Assembly: GCF_900103815.1 (NCBI RefSeq)
Contig: NZ_FNHZ01000001.1
Coordinates: 186,001 to 250,000 of the forward strand
Direction: 5' to 3'
Source of the DNA: Lachnospira pectinoschiza
GTDB taxonomy: Bacteria > Bacillota > Clostridia > Lachnospirales > Lachnospiraceae
Length of the DNA stretch: 64,000 nucleotides
The notes beneath the pieces are model-generated. The model ran no database searches, was not told where the DNA came from, and saw only the letters and a program-made list of their open reading frames with translations. The position numbers were made by a program, and so were the translations under genes. Shown here in pieces: positions 45,090-53,850 of the stretch (position 1 is the stretch's first letter; each line of letters opens with the position of its first letter).

Positions 45090-45776
45090 ATGGAAATTTT
45101 AAAGATTGAAAATCTCACCAAGATTTATGGCAAGGGTGAGAACGAAGTTAAGGCACTTGATAACGTATCATTTTCGATAGAAAAAGGTGAATTTGTGGCA
45201 ATTATTGGACCTTCGGGTTCAGGTAAATCAACACTTTTACACATTTTAGGAGGCGTGGACAGACCAACTAGCGGTAAAGTCTATATGGATGGCCAGGACG
45301 TTTACACACAAAATGAGGAGCAGCTTGCAATATTCCGTAGAAGATATGTGGGACTAATTTATCAGTTCTACAACCTCATCCCAGTTTTAAATGTAGTTGA
45401 AAATATGACACTTCCAGTTCTTATGGATGGCAGAAAGGTAGATAATGCAAGGCTTAGCGAACTAATTAATACTCTTGGCCTTGATAAAAGATTAAAGAAT
45501 CTTCCAAATCAGCTATCAGGTGGACAGCAGCAGCGTGTTTCAATTGGTAGAGCCCTAATGAACACACCAGCCGTTGTTCTTGCAGATGAGCCAACAGGTA
45601 ACCTAGACTCAAAGAACAGTCAGGAAATTATGCAGCTTTTAAAGGAGTCTAACAAGAAGTTTAACCAGACTTTAATTGTAATTACTCATGATGAAAATGT
45701 AGCACTACAGGCAGATCGAGTAATTTCCGTTGAAGATGGCAAAATCGTTAGAGATGAAAGAATTAGGAGGGCATAG
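45090..45776 (+). CDS. Bce-like ABC transporter ATP-binding protein
   Basis: This 228-aa ATPase has Walker A GPSGSGKS near residue 39, the Q-loop [12 protein letters not shown], signature LSGGQQQR, Walker [16 protein letters not shown] and switch histidine in VITHDEN. It is of the MacB/BceA type that works with FtsX-like permeases to resist or sense antimicrobial peptides. An AAGGAG site precedes the ATG. It is 2 bp from the permease gene and follows the two-component pair. Confidence 0.95.
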   Translation: MEILKIENLTKIYGKGENEVKALDNVSFSIEKGEFVAIIGPSGSGKSTLLHILGGVDRPTSGKVYMDGQDVYTQNEEQLAIFRRRYVGLIYQFYNLIPVLNVVENMTLPVLMDGRKVDNARLSELINTLGLDKRLKNLPNQLSGGQQQRVSIGRALMNTPAVVLADEPTGNLDSKNSQEIMQLLKESNKKFNQTLIVITHDENVALQADRVISVEDGKIVRDERIRRA

Positions 45777-45778
45777 TC

Positions 45779-48382
45779 GTGAGTATTTTTCGTAAATATA
45801 CTAGAGAGTCCCTTAAGAAAAACAGAACAAGAACTCTTGTAACAATTATTGGTATCATTCTTTCTATGACACTATTTACAGCAGTTATAGAAGGCGCTAA
45901 TTCAGGAATTGTTTATATGAGAGATATGGTAAAGGAAATTGAAGGTTCTTATCATGGCTTTGTTTCAAATCTTGATCAGGAACAATTAGAAAAATTAAAG
46001 AATAATAGCGACATAGATAAGGTTGCTTATTTAGAAGATCAGGGTGTGGCTAAATTTGATTCAGAAAATCCAGATAAGCCATACATTAGAATTGCTGGTA
46101 TGTCTGAAAATTTAGAGAATCTTGCTAGTGTTGGATTAAAGCAAGGTCGTATGCCAGAAAATGAAAATGAAATTATAATTCCGGATAACATTTTAACTAA
46201 CGGCGGCATGGAATTTTCAGAAGGAGAAGAAATAGAACTTTCCCTCGGAACTAGAGAAGTCGATGGTGAGATTATAAATCCAGACATGGCTATAAGAGAG
46301 AATGTGGAAGAGACATTAATAAACACTGTGTCTAAAAAATACAAAATTGTCGGCGTTTATAATCGTCTTAGCTACGAGCTTGATAGCAGAGAATCAGCTT
46401 CTTACCTAGCTCTTACAGTGGATAATAAGACTAATATTTATGAAAATGTAAATGCTTTTTTTACTGTAAAAAAATTATCTGATTATGACAAAGTTGCTTC
46501 TAAGCTTAAAACGGATCTTGGAGTTGATGCGGTTTATTCACATAGAGATTTACTTGGTTTATATGGTGCTTTAGGTGGAAGCGCTATAGCTGATACTATT
46601 AAGGGATTTGCGGGATTCTTACTTGTTTTAATTGTAGTAGGTTCGGTGTCTTTAATTTACAATTCTTTTGCTATTTCAGTTAGTGAAAGAACTAAGCGAA
46701 TCGGTATTTTAAAGTCAGTTGGAGCTACAAAAAAGCAGATTAGAGCTTGCATTAGATATGAAGCCTCTGTTCTTAGTTTAATTGCAATTCCAATTGGAAT
46801 TATTATTGGTTGTCTTGGTATGGGAATTACACTTTACTTCTTAAGAGATAACTTTAGTGCAACAAGTTATGAATATGCTAAAACACAGATTAAGTTAGCA
46901 ATTAGTCCATTAGGCTTGTTGCTTGCAGCAATTATTTGCTACATTACAACTTTAATTGCAGCTTGGATTCCTGCAAGAAGAGCAATTAAGATTACAGCCC
47001 TTGATGCTATTCGTCAAACAACAGATATTAAGGTAAGTCCAAAGCAGCTTAAAACCTCAAAATTAACTTTAAAGCTTTTTGGCTTTGAAGCTATGATGGC
47101 TAAGAAAAATTTTAAGCGTAATAAAAAGAAATACAATTTTACAATAATATCAATTGCAGCAAGTATTATCCTATTTATTACAACTTCATCATTTTGTGCA
47201 TATGCTGATAGAGCTATATTTTCACAATTTAAAACTCTACATAATGATATCTACTATCATATCTGGCAGGATTGGGATGTTAAAGCATTAGCTAATGATC
47301 TTTCAAAGCTTGATAAGGTAGATGAAATAGGCTTTTTATATGACACAGAGTCCTTACTTTTTGATATTAATGATGACTATTTAACTAAGGATTCTAAGAA
47401 ATATAGTGATGATTTAAATGTCTATGCTAATAAGCAATATGTAGCCTGTAAGTTTATGGATGATGAAGAATTTAATGAGCTTTGTAATAAATATAATCTT
47501 GATTCAAGTGAATATTATGATAGTAACAACATTAAGGCTCTTTTAAAGAATAATTTATCAGAAACCCATAATGGAAAGAATTATCGCTACAATGTTATAG
47601 ATAAGAATTTGAAAAATTTCGACATAAATATTGCAGCTGATAAATTAAATGCTTCTGATGAAAAGGAAGAAATGGCCGTTAATCAAATTAAGAAGGATAC
47701 GGCTTTTAAGGTTGGTGCTTGCATTGAACTAGATGATTACATTTTATATAACAATATGGCTTTAGTTTATCCTCATAGCATGTTGAATGAAGTATTAGAG
47801 CAGAAATTCCATGGCCTATATGATACAGAGATGATGAGTAAGGAAATTTATGTAAAAGCAAAGGATCATAAAAAGGCTTATAGTAATATTGAGCAATATT
47901 TGATTGCAAAGGGCTATACAAGTTCAGGACTTGAAGATGCAAGGGAAACTCTAGAAGCTGAAATGATGATGATTGAAATTGTCGACGTGTTTAGTTATGG
48001 CTTTATTATCCTTATGTCACTAATTACAGTAGCTAACATATTTAACACAATTTCAACAAGTATCATGCTTCGTAAAAAAGAAATTGCAATGCTTAAATCC
48101 GTTGGTATGTCAGAGTCAGGTGTAAGAAAGATGCTTAATTACGAGTGCATCAACTACGGCTTTAAGAGTTTAATACTTGGCTTACCAGTTTCAATAGCAC
48201 TTTCTTATGTACTTTATAAGATTTCTTCAATGAACAATGTATTTAATTATATGCTCCCATATAGAAGCATCCTAATAGCAGCTATTAGTGTATTTATTGT
48301 AGTCTTTGTAAGTATGCTTTACTCAAACTCAAAGATAAAAAAAGAAAATACAATTGATGCATTAAAGAATGAGAATGCTTAA
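45779..48382 (+). CDS. Bce/MacB-like ABC permease with two FtsX domains
   Basis: This 867-aa permease starts with GTG after AGGAGG. It has an N-terminal helix, a large external domain (about 45-270), a first FtsX core of three helices (about 275-410, including SERTKRIGILKSVGATKKQI and the PARRAIKITALDAIR tail), a second external domain and a second FtsX core at the C-terminus (LRKKEIAMLKSVGMSESGV). Paired with the upstream ATPase and the intramembrane kinase it forms a peptide-antibiotic detoxification or sensing module. Position after a bacteriocin operon suggests it may protect against that bacteriocin or a relative. Confidence 0.92.
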   Translation: MSIFRKYTRESLKKNRTRTLVTIIGIILSMTLFTAVIEGANSGIVYMRDMVKEIEGSYHGFVSNLDQEQLEKLKNNSDIDKVAYLEDQGVAKFDSENPDKPYIRIAGMSENLENLASVGLKQGRMPENENEIIIPDNILTNGGMEFSEGEEIELSLGTREVDGEIINPDMAIRENVEETLINTVSKKYKIVGVYNRLSYELDSRESASYLALTVDNKTNIYENVNAFFTVKKLSDYDKVASKLKTDLGVDAVYSHRDLLGLYGALGGSAIADTIKGFAGFLLVLIVVGSVSLIYNSFAISVSERTKRIGILKSVGATKKQIRACIRYEASVLSLIAIPIGIIIGCLGMGITLYFLRDNFSATSYEYAKTQIKLAISPLGLLLAAIICYITTLIAAWIPARRAIKITALDAIRQTTDIKVSPKQLKTSKLTLKLFGFEAMMAKKNFKRNKKKYNFTIISIAASIILFITTSSFCAYADRAIFSQFKTLHNDIYYHIWQDWDVKALANDLSKLDKVDEIGFLYDTESLLFDINDDYLTKDSKKYSDDLNVYANKQYVACKFMDDEEFNELCNKYNLDSSEYYDSNNIKALLKNNLSETHNGKNYRYNVIDKNLKNFDINIAADKLNASDEKEEMAVNQIKKDTAFKVGACIELDDYILYNNMALVYPHSMLNEVLEQKFHGLYDTEMMSKEIYVKAKDHKKAYSNIEQYLIAKGYTSSGLEDARETLEAEMMMIEIVDVFSYGFIILMSLITVANIFNTISTSIMLRKKEIAMLKSVGMSESGVRKMLNYECINYGFKSLILGLPVSIALSYVLYKISSMNNVFNYMLPYRSILIAAISVFIVVFVSMLYSNSKIKKENTIDALKNENA

Positions 48383-48431
48383 TGTTGAAACTGTGTATTG
48401 GTTGACATAATAATGTCGTAGGTTATATATT

Positions 48432-48470
48432 AAGATAGTTGTTTTCCAATGGAAAACAACTATCTTTTTC
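48432..48470 (+). terminator. Terminator of the Bce-like operon
   Basis: AAGATAGTTGTTTTCC and GGAAAACAACTATCTT form a perfect 16-bp stem with a 3-nt loop, followed by a T-rich run. Confidence 0.92.
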
Positions 48471-48493
48471 TTTATCCGCGTGGCGGGAGCCAG

Positions 48494-48602
48494 CACGGGC
48501 GTAGCTTTACGTGGCGCACGGGCGTAGCTTTACGTGGCGCACGGGGCGTGGCTTTATGTGGCGTACGGTCATTTCTTACGTGGCGTACGGGCATTTCTTC
48601 CC
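48494..48602 (+). repeat. GC-rich 22-24-bp tandem repeat
   Basis: Units begin at 48494, 48517, 48540, 48564 and 48586. The first two are identical (CACGGGCGTAGCTTTACGTG then GCG); the others drift, and the last is partial. The block is far richer in GC than its surroundings. Open frames that cross it are by-products of the repeat. It leads straight into palindrome array 2. Confidence 0.9.
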
Positions 48603-48619
48603 AGAATCCGGGGGATTTC

Positions 48620-49054
48620 ACAGGTAAATCATAAAAAAACTTGTTTTGATGGTAATTTGAGTCTTTTGATTTGCTGCCTATACATGCAAATGATGAAAAA
48701 TGGAAATCTAACTGTATCGGGCTATTTAAATGTTTCTAAGTGTATGCAGGTAAAACATAAAAAAAGGATATTTAGCTGTATCCCCCTTTGTATCAAACAA
48801 ATCTAAATACATTCAATCTGTGAAAAAAATAGATTTGTTGGTATCTTCTCTAAAATCCAATCTGAAATTAATTGTAATCATGCCGGTAAATTACAAGAAA
48901 TTTCTTCTTGACTGTAATAGTTAAAAAACAACAACTAATCATCGTACAGGTAAATAGCAAATTTATAGAATGTGAATGTATCATCTAGTGAATAAGGCAG
49001 TAATAAAAAAATCCCCATACAGGTAAAAAAAGAAAAAGATAAATTTGATTGTAG
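48620..49054 (+). repeat. Array 2, upstream half: seven 36-37-bp palindromic units
   Basis: Units start at 48620, 48682, 48746, 48809, 48882, 48946 and 49019. Each is 36-37 bp, opens like ACAGGTAAAT and closes like TTGACTGTAT, so the two ends are inverted copies of each other. Interiors differ in sequence but not in length. Some form clear hairpins, such as CAAGAA/TTCTTG in the unit at 48882. Gaps between units are 26-37 bp. No gene is present. The nuclease-like gene follows 97 bp after the last unit. Confidence 0.85.
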
Positions 49055-49150
49055 GCAAGTTTAAAAACAAACATGCAATTACAAAGGATTACTAGAAAAT
49101 TAAAAGGTGAAAGATATGTTTCACTCTATAACAAAAGAAAGAAGGTATTA

Positions 49151-49951
49151 ATGGAGAATTATTTATCGCAATTAGAAAAACAATTAGATGAAATTAAGCA
49201 ACTTCTAAGACAATCAGAAAGAAATCTTAAGAAACTTAAGGGTACACCTAAAGAGCATATCAATATTTCAACACGAAAAGGATATACCCAGTATTATTTT
49301 AATAGGGGTAAAAAAGGAGGCAAGAAGTATATTTCAGTTGCAGATAGTAAAATAGCAACTAAAATTATTCAAAGAGAATACGAGTTATCAGTTAATAAAA
49401 AGCTAATTGATATGGAGAAACGACTAGAAAAGTTTATAAAAAACTATGATGTAGATGACATTACAAATTTGTATTTAAAACTACCAGAAGGTAGAAAAAG
49501 ATGTGTTGTCCCTATCGTAATTACAGAAGAAGATTTTATAGCAGAGTGGAGAGATAAGCATCCTGGAAATCAAAATCAATATCCGGAAGAAGGTCAGTTC
49601 TCTACAAACAGAGGTGAAAAGGTAAGATCTAAATCTGAAAAAATTATTGCTGATACTTTAGACAAGTATGGCGTCCCCTACGAATATGAACCTTTATTCG
49701 TATCTAATAAATATCAATCATATTATCCAGATTTTGTAGCGTTAAATGTAAGAACCAAGAAGACCTATTATTGGGAACATCTTGGACTAGTATCAGATGA
49801 TGATTATGCAACAAAGAACTTTGAAAAGATTCTTATGTATGAAAAGAATGGTTATATTCCAGGTGACAATTTGATATTAAGCTTAGAATCTAGCGAATAT
49901 AAATTTAACGTAAAGACTATTGAAGATAAGATTAAGAAATTCTTATTGTAG
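49151..49951 (+). CDS. PD-(D/E)XK nuclease-like protein with coiled-coil N-terminus (paralogue 2)
   Basis: This 266-aa protein is a paralogue of 36941-37786. The N-terminal 115 residues are basic and coiled-coil-like (LEKQLDEIKQLLRQSERNLK). The C-terminal domain keeps RSKSEKIIAD (E163), YYPDFVALN (D194) and YYWEHLGLVS (E209), plus DYATKNFEKI and the end PGDNLILSLES. The acids have exactly the spacing of paralogue 1, and the lysine normally found two residues after the last acid is absent here too. I start at 49151, preceded by AGAAGG; a reading from 49073 lacks a site. The gene sits in the middle of array 2. Function unknown. Confidence 0.7.
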   Translation: MENYLSQLEKQLDEIKQLLRQSERNLKKLKGTPKEHINISTRKGYTQYYFNRGKKGGKKYISVADSKIATKIIQREYELSVNKKLIDMEKRLEKFIKNYDVDDITNLYLKLPEGRKRCVVPIVITEEDFIAEWRDKHPGNQNQYPEEGQFSTNRGEKVRSKSEKIIADTLDKYGVPYEYEPLFVSNKYQSYYPDFVALNVRTKKTYYWEHLGLVSDDDYATKNFEKILMYEKNGYIPGDNLILSLESSEYKFNVKTIEDKIKKFLL

Positions 49952-50028
49952 AATTGGAGAGAATTAGTAATGCAGAGGTTATATGACCTGAAATAAAAGC
50001 CTGCGTTAGGGACCTTTTAAGGACTGTT

Positions 50029-50444
50029 ACAGGTAAAAGTAGGTTTTTAAGTAATTGCCTGTAGAGACCAAGTTAAACAAATTGCACATTGTGCGGGTAT
50101 AATAGAAAAAAATAAGTATTGATGGTAAATCAAAATTGTTTTTTATTTATACATACAGGTAAGAAGGAGAATTCTTCTGTTCTGCCTGTATGTTATCAAC
50201 TTTTATTTAATATTACTTTTGGGCAAGATACGGTCAAACACAAGAAATTTATAATTTGAATGTAGCGACCACATAAAAGTGATTTTTTACATTACCGGCA
50301 AAAACAGAGAATTTAATAGTTGACTGTATAAGTTGAAAAATAAATTTTTTTTGATACAGTCAAATAAGAGAAAAGCAAGTGATTACCCGTAGGCTTAAAA
50401 ATCAGCCTACGGGTAATTTTATAAAACTAGGAAATTGACTGTAA
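50029..50444 (+). repeat. Array 2, downstream half: seven 36-37-bp palindromic units
   Basis: Units start at 50029, 50093, 50155, 50230, 50294, 50356 and 50409 and follow the same rule as the upstream half: ACAGGTAA-like start, TTGACTGTA-like end, fixed 36-37 bp length and variable middle. The unit at 50155 is extended on both sides to perfect arms CATACAGG/CCTGTATG and has an inner AGAAG/CTTCT hairpin. A weaker candidate at about 49972 was not counted. The rest of the 632-bp gap after the gene, up to 50583, holds no gene. Confidence 0.83.
50382..50424 (+). terminator. Terminator-like hairpin at the end of array 2
   Basis: ATTACCCGTAGGCT and AGCCTACGGGTAAT form a perfect 14-bp stem with an 8-nt loop, followed by TTTTATAAAA. 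It is built across the last two units of the array, so it may terminate a transcript that includes the array. Confidence 0.75.
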
Positions 50445-50583
50445 AATCACAAACTATGACGACATATGGAACGGAAGAAAGGTGGAACGGAGCAACGAAA
50501 GAACAGAAACGATAACTATAGTTTCCCCCCACAAACCCCCTTTCCTATGTTAAAATAAAAATATATATGTTTAAGGAGGCTTT

Positions 50584-51099
50584 ATGGAATTTTTAGAGTT
50601 AGCAAAGAAGCGTTTCTCAGTTAGAGACTACGAAGATAAGCAGATAGAGAAGGAGATTCTTGATAAGATTATCGAAGCTGGTTATATTGCGCCAACAGCC
50701 AAGAATAACCAGTGTGCAAGAGTTTATGTAATTCAAAGTAAAGAGGGCTTAGATAAGATTAGAAGTCTTAGCAGATGTGCCTACAATGCACCAACTGTCT
50801 TACTTATTGCCTATGAAGAGTCTGAGCAGTACTTTAATTCTAAGGAAGAAGGAGTTTCATCAGGCCAGCAGGATGCAAGTATTGTTGCTTGTCATATGAT
50901 GCTTGAAGCAGCAGATTTAGGTATTGCTTCAGTTTGGGTTGATGTATTCCCTAACACTTTAACAGCAAAAGAATTCAATTTACCAGAATCAGTTAAACCA
51001 GTGTGTTTAATGCCAATGGGTTATGCTAAAGAAGGAGTAGTTCCATCTCCTATGCATACAGATTTAAGACCACTTAATGAGATGGTAAAATATTTATAA
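50584..51099 (+). CDS. Nitroreductase family protein
   Basis: This 171-aa flavoprotein belongs to the nitroreductase fold. The start FLELAKKRFSVRDYEDKQIEKE includes the RxSxRxY-type FMN phosphate motif, followed by IEAGYIAPTAKNNQ and, later, LEAADLGIASVWVDVF. It is a compact member (about 170 aa) likely to use FMN and NAD(P)H on quinones or nitro compounds, though physiological substrates are unknown. An AAGGAGG site precedes the ATG. It is a single gene. Confidence 0.92.
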   Translation: MEFLELAKKRFSVRDYEDKQIEKEILDKIIEAGYIAPTAKNNQCARVYVIQSKEGLDKIRSLSRCAYNAPTVLLIAYEESEQYFNSKEEGVSSGQQDASIVACHMMLEAADLGIASVWVDVFPNTLTAKEFNLPESVKPVCLMPMGYAKEGVVPSPMHTDLRPLNEMVKYL

Positions 51100-51104
51100 G
51101 AAAG

Positions 51105-51143
51105 AAGCCTACTAAGATAGCAAAAGCTAGCTTAGTAGGCTTT
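51105..51143 (+). terminator. Terminator-like hairpin after the nitroreductase gene
   Basis: AAGCCTACTAAG and CTTAGTAGGCTT form a perfect 12-bp stem, with only a short T run. Confidence 0.7.
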
Positions 51144-51252
51144 GCTTGCCCTATGGCGGTGTCAGAGCACACACGGGGACAGCGCTAAAGCATTCGCCAC
51201 AATAGCCACTGCCTAGCACACTAATTTAGGCACCGCCCGTCACGCAAGCAAA
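51141..51252. repeat. 112-bp imperfect inverted repeat
   Basis: The ends TTTGCTTGC (51141-51149) and GCAAGCAAA (51244-51252) are inverted, as are GGCGGTG (51155-51161) and CACCGCC (51231-51237). The interior is GC-rich for the window and contains no gene. It has the outline of a small non-autonomous element or a structured RNA. Confidence 0.6.
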
Positions 51253-51267
51253 AGAAATGGAGGCTTT

Positions 51268-52101
51268 ATGCAGAAAAAAATAGTATTAATTGATGTAGAT
51301 GGCACACTTGTTGACTATGAAGGAAAGCTTCCTGAGTCAGCAACTAAGGCTATTAGAGAAGCTAGAGCCAATGGCCACAAGGTTTATATTTGTACTGGAA
51401 GATCAGAAGCAGAGGTTTATGATTATATCTGGGATATTGGCCTTGATGGCATGATAGGCGGAAATGGAGCCTATGTAAAGGATGCTGATAAAGTAATTCT
51501 TCACAAAAAGATAAGTAAGGAAGAAACTAAGCATATCGTGGATTGGCTTCATAAAAGAGAACTAGAGTTTTACTTAGAGTGTAATAGTGGTTTATATGCT
51601 TCAGAAAACTTTGAAGAAAAGGGAGAAGTAACCATTAGAGAATATGCTAGTCGAAAAGGTAAAGATTCTAGTAATATGACAGTTAGAGATGCATTTCCAG
51701 ATATGATTTTTGGAGCAGATCTTTATAGAGAGGATGTAAATAAAGTTTCTTTTATTCTTTCAAGTTATCAAGATCACCTAGATTCTATTGAGGAATTTCC
51801 TGGGCTTAAGGCCTCAACCTGGGGCGGTGCAGGAGAGATTGCACTCTTTGGGGATTTAGGAGTTAAGGATATTGATAAAGGCAAGGCCATTGATGTCTTA
51901 CTTGAGCATCTAGGGGAATCTATAGAGAATACCATAGCTATTGGAGATGCCAAGGTGGATATTCCAATGCTTGAAAAATGTAACATTGGCGTAGCGGTAG
52001 CATCTGGCGGAGATGAAATCAAGGCAATGGCAGATTACATAACAGATGGTGTAAATGAAGATGGAATTTACAAGGCCTTTAAGCACTTTTCTTTAATATA
52101 A
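51268..52101 (+). CDS. HAD superfamily phosphatase (Cof type)
   Basis: This 277-aa protein is a class IIB (Cof-type) haloacid dehalogenase-like phosphatase. Motif I is LIDVDGTLVDYEG at residues 5-17, motif II is YICTGRSEAEV near 42, and motifs III/IV lie around a lysine (about 209, DKGKAIDV) and IAIGDAKVDIPML near 225. Such enzymes dephosphorylate sugar phosphates or flavin cofactors with low specificity. A TGGAGG site precedes the ATG. Neighbours give no further hint. Confidence 0.93.
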   Translation: MQKKIVLIDVDGTLVDYEGKLPESATKAIREARANGHKVYICTGRSEAEVYDYIWDIGLDGMIGGNGAYVKDADKVILHKKISKEETKHIVDWLHKRELEFYLECNSGLYASENFEEKGEVTIREYASRKGKDSSNMTVRDAFPDMIFGADLYREDVNKVSFILSSYQDHLDSIEEFPGLKASTWGGAGEIALFGDLGVKDIDKGKAIDVLLEHLGESIENTIAIGDAKVDIPMLEKCNIGVAVASGGDEIKAMADYITDGVNEDGIYKAFKHFSLI

Positions 52102-52130
52102 GTAAATTATAAACTATTGAATAGTTAGGT

Positions 52131-52190
52131 GAACGCAGTGCCACTGCGTTCATGAGGAAGTAGCGAAGCGGATTTAGAATGTCCGCTTTA
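52131..52190 (+). repeat. Dispersed hairpin repeat A, copy 2
   Basis: This fuller copy of the repeat at 10239-10292 has two hairpins: GAACGCAGT/ACTGCGTTC with a 3-nt loop and AAGCGGA/TCCGCTT with a 9-nt loop. It lies just downstream of a gene, as copy 1 does. The function is unknown. Confidence 0.82.
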
Positions 52191-52278
52191 CACTATCTGC
52201 ATGGTTCGTTATAATTATAACAGATGCAAGGACTAGTTTTAGTCTACGATTATATGCACCTAGAAAGGGGTATATTTT

Positions 52279-53226
52279 ATGGGAACATTAAATAATAGAA
52301 AAGTTGCAGTTATAGGTTGTGGATTTGTAGGAGCTGCTTCTGCATTTGCCATTATGGAGAGTGGCTTATTTTCAGAAATGGTTTTAATTGATATGAATCA
52401 CGACAAGGCGGAAGGTGAGGCCCTTGATATAAGCCACGGACTTCCATTTTCAAAGCCAATGCAGATTTATGCAGGTGATTACAAGGATATTTCCGATGCT
52501 GCAGTTATTGTAGTTACAGCTGGCGCAGGCCAGAAACCAGGGGAGACAAGACTTGATCTTGTTAAGAAAAATGTTTCTATTTTCAAGTCAATTATTCCAC
52601 AGATATCTGAGGTTAACAAGGATGCAATCATGCTAATCGTTGCAAACCCAGTAGATATCTTAACTTATACAGCATGGAAACTATCCGGATATCCTGAGAA
52701 TCGAGTATTTGGTTCAGGTACAACCCTTGATACAGCTAGACTTAAGTATTTACTTGGTCAGCATTTAGATGTTGATAGCCGTTCAGTTCATGCATTTATC
52801 GTTGGAGAGCACGGCGATAGCGAGATTGCTGTTTGGAGTAGTGCCAATGTATCAGGTATTCCAATCAATAGATTCTGTGAGATGCGTGGACATTTCCACC
52901 ACGAAGAAGCAATGCAAAGAATCGCTGAAGACGTTAAGAATAGCGCCTATGAAATCATTAATAAGAAGGGTGCAACTTACTACGGAATTGCCATGTCAGT
53001 TCGCCGAATCTTAGAGGCGATTATTAGAGATGAGAAGACAATTCTTCCAATCTCAAGTATTCAACATGACAATCACGGAGTTTCAGGTATTGCCTTTAGT
53101 ATGCCAGCAATTGTTGGTAAAAATGGTGTAGAGGCCACTGTGCCTATCTCTTTAAGCCAAGAGGAAGAAAAGGCCTTAAAGGAATCAGCTAGTACTTTAC
53201 AAAAAGTAATAGATGATGTATTTTAA
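52279..53226 (+). CDS. ldh: L-lactate dehydrogenase
   Basis: This 315-aa enzyme interconverts pyruvate and L-lactate with NAD. It shows the Rossmann motif VIGCGFVGAASAFA near residue 10, the mobile loop AGAGQKPGETRLDLVKKN, whose glutamine marks lactate rather than malate specificity, and the proton-relay histidine H178 in VGEHGDSE. Length is standard. An AAAGGGG site precedes the ATG. It is a key enzyme of fermentative NAD regeneration. Confidence 0.96.
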   Translation: MGTLNNRKVAVIGCGFVGAASAFAIMESGLFSEMVLIDMNHDKAEGEALDISHGLPFSKPMQIYAGDYKDISDAAVIVVTAGAGQKPGETRLDLVKKNVSIFKSIIPQISEVNKDAIMLIVANPVDILTYTAWKLSGYPENRVFGSGTTLDTARLKYLLGQHLDVDSRSVHAFIVGEHGDSEIAVWSSANVSGIPINRFCEMRGHFHHEEAMQRIAEDVKNSAYEIINKKGATYYGIAMSVRRILEAIIRDEKTILPISSIQHDNHGVSGIAFSMPAIVGKNGVEATVPISLSQEEEKALKESASTLQKVIDDVF

Positions 53227-53252
53227 TCAAAACTAGAATTAGGAGACAGTCT

Positions 53253-53780
53253 ATGATTTATCTAAAAGAAGCTAACATGGAAGACATGGAAAAAGAATAT
53301 GAGTTTATTACTAACACACCAGAAGACGAGAACGGCTTTACTAATCCAGATACTGGTTGTAGTTTAGAGGACTTTAAAGACAAGATTTTACCAGGACTTA
53401 TAAATATGTCAAAAGGTATTGATTTGCCGAAGGGATATGTGCCACAGACTAGTTATTTTCTATGGGATGAAGATAAAATCGTTGGATTGTTTAGAGTGAG
53501 ACATTATCTTAATGATTTCTTAAAGGAGCACGCAGGCCATATAGGTTATGGAATTGCTAGGGAATATAGAGGTAAAGGCTATGCCACAAAAGGTCTTAGT
53601 TTAGCCCTTGATATGGCTAGAGATATTATTTTAGAGGATGAGCTTTATCTGTCAGTTAGAAAGACTAATCCAGCATCCTTAAAGGTTCAGACTAAAAATG
53701 GTGCCTACATTCATCATGAAGATGAAGAAGAGTACTATACAAGAATTAAGATATGGGATCTAGAAGATGATAAACTCTAG
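53253..53780 (+). CDS. GNAT family N-acetyltransferase
   Basis: This 175-aa protein is a GCN5-related acetyltransferase. The acetyl-CoA loop is IGYGIAREYRGKGYATKGL near residues 97-115, and later strands read LYLSVRKTNPASLKVQTKNGAYIHHE. The length and N-terminus resemble the predicted acetyltransferases of the RimJ-like or YiiD-like type that modify small molecules or proteins. It starts 26 bp after ldh with an AGGAGA site and probably shares its transcript. The substrate is unknown. Confidence 0.9.
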   Translation: MIYLKEANMEDMEKEYEFITNTPEDENGFTNPDTGCSLEDFKDKILPGLINMSKGIDLPKGYVPQTSYFLWDEDKIVGLFRVRHYLNDFLKEHAGHIGYGIAREYRGKGYATKGLSLALDMARDIILEDELYLSVRKTNPASLKVQTKNGAYIHHEDEEEYYTRIKIWDLEDDKL

Positions 53781-53816
53781 AGGATGATAAAAGCTAATCA
53801 ATAAATATAAAAATAC

Positions 53817-53850
53817 AGCACCTGATAGTATAAAACTATCGGGTGCTTTT
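53817..53850 (+). terminator. Terminator after the ldh-acetyltransferase pair
   Basis: AGCACCTGATAGT and ACTATCGGGTGCT form a 13-bp stem with one mismatch, followed by TTTT. Confidence 0.85.

Noticed and set aside
48449-48806. Open frames across the GC-rich repeat (61 and 90 codons)
   Set aside because: They are repeats translated (ARGVALCG-like), have no ribosome-binding site and run into palindrome array 2.
49073-49150. 26-residue N-terminal extension of the second nuclease-like protein
   Set aside because: There is no ribosome-binding site at 49073, while 49151 has AGAAGG at good spacing and matches the start of the coiled-coil region in the paralogue.
48620-50444. CRISPR array around the 49151 gene
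   Set aside because: Unit and gap lengths look CRISPR-like, but only the unit ends are conserved, interiors differ in every unit, and no cas gene is near.
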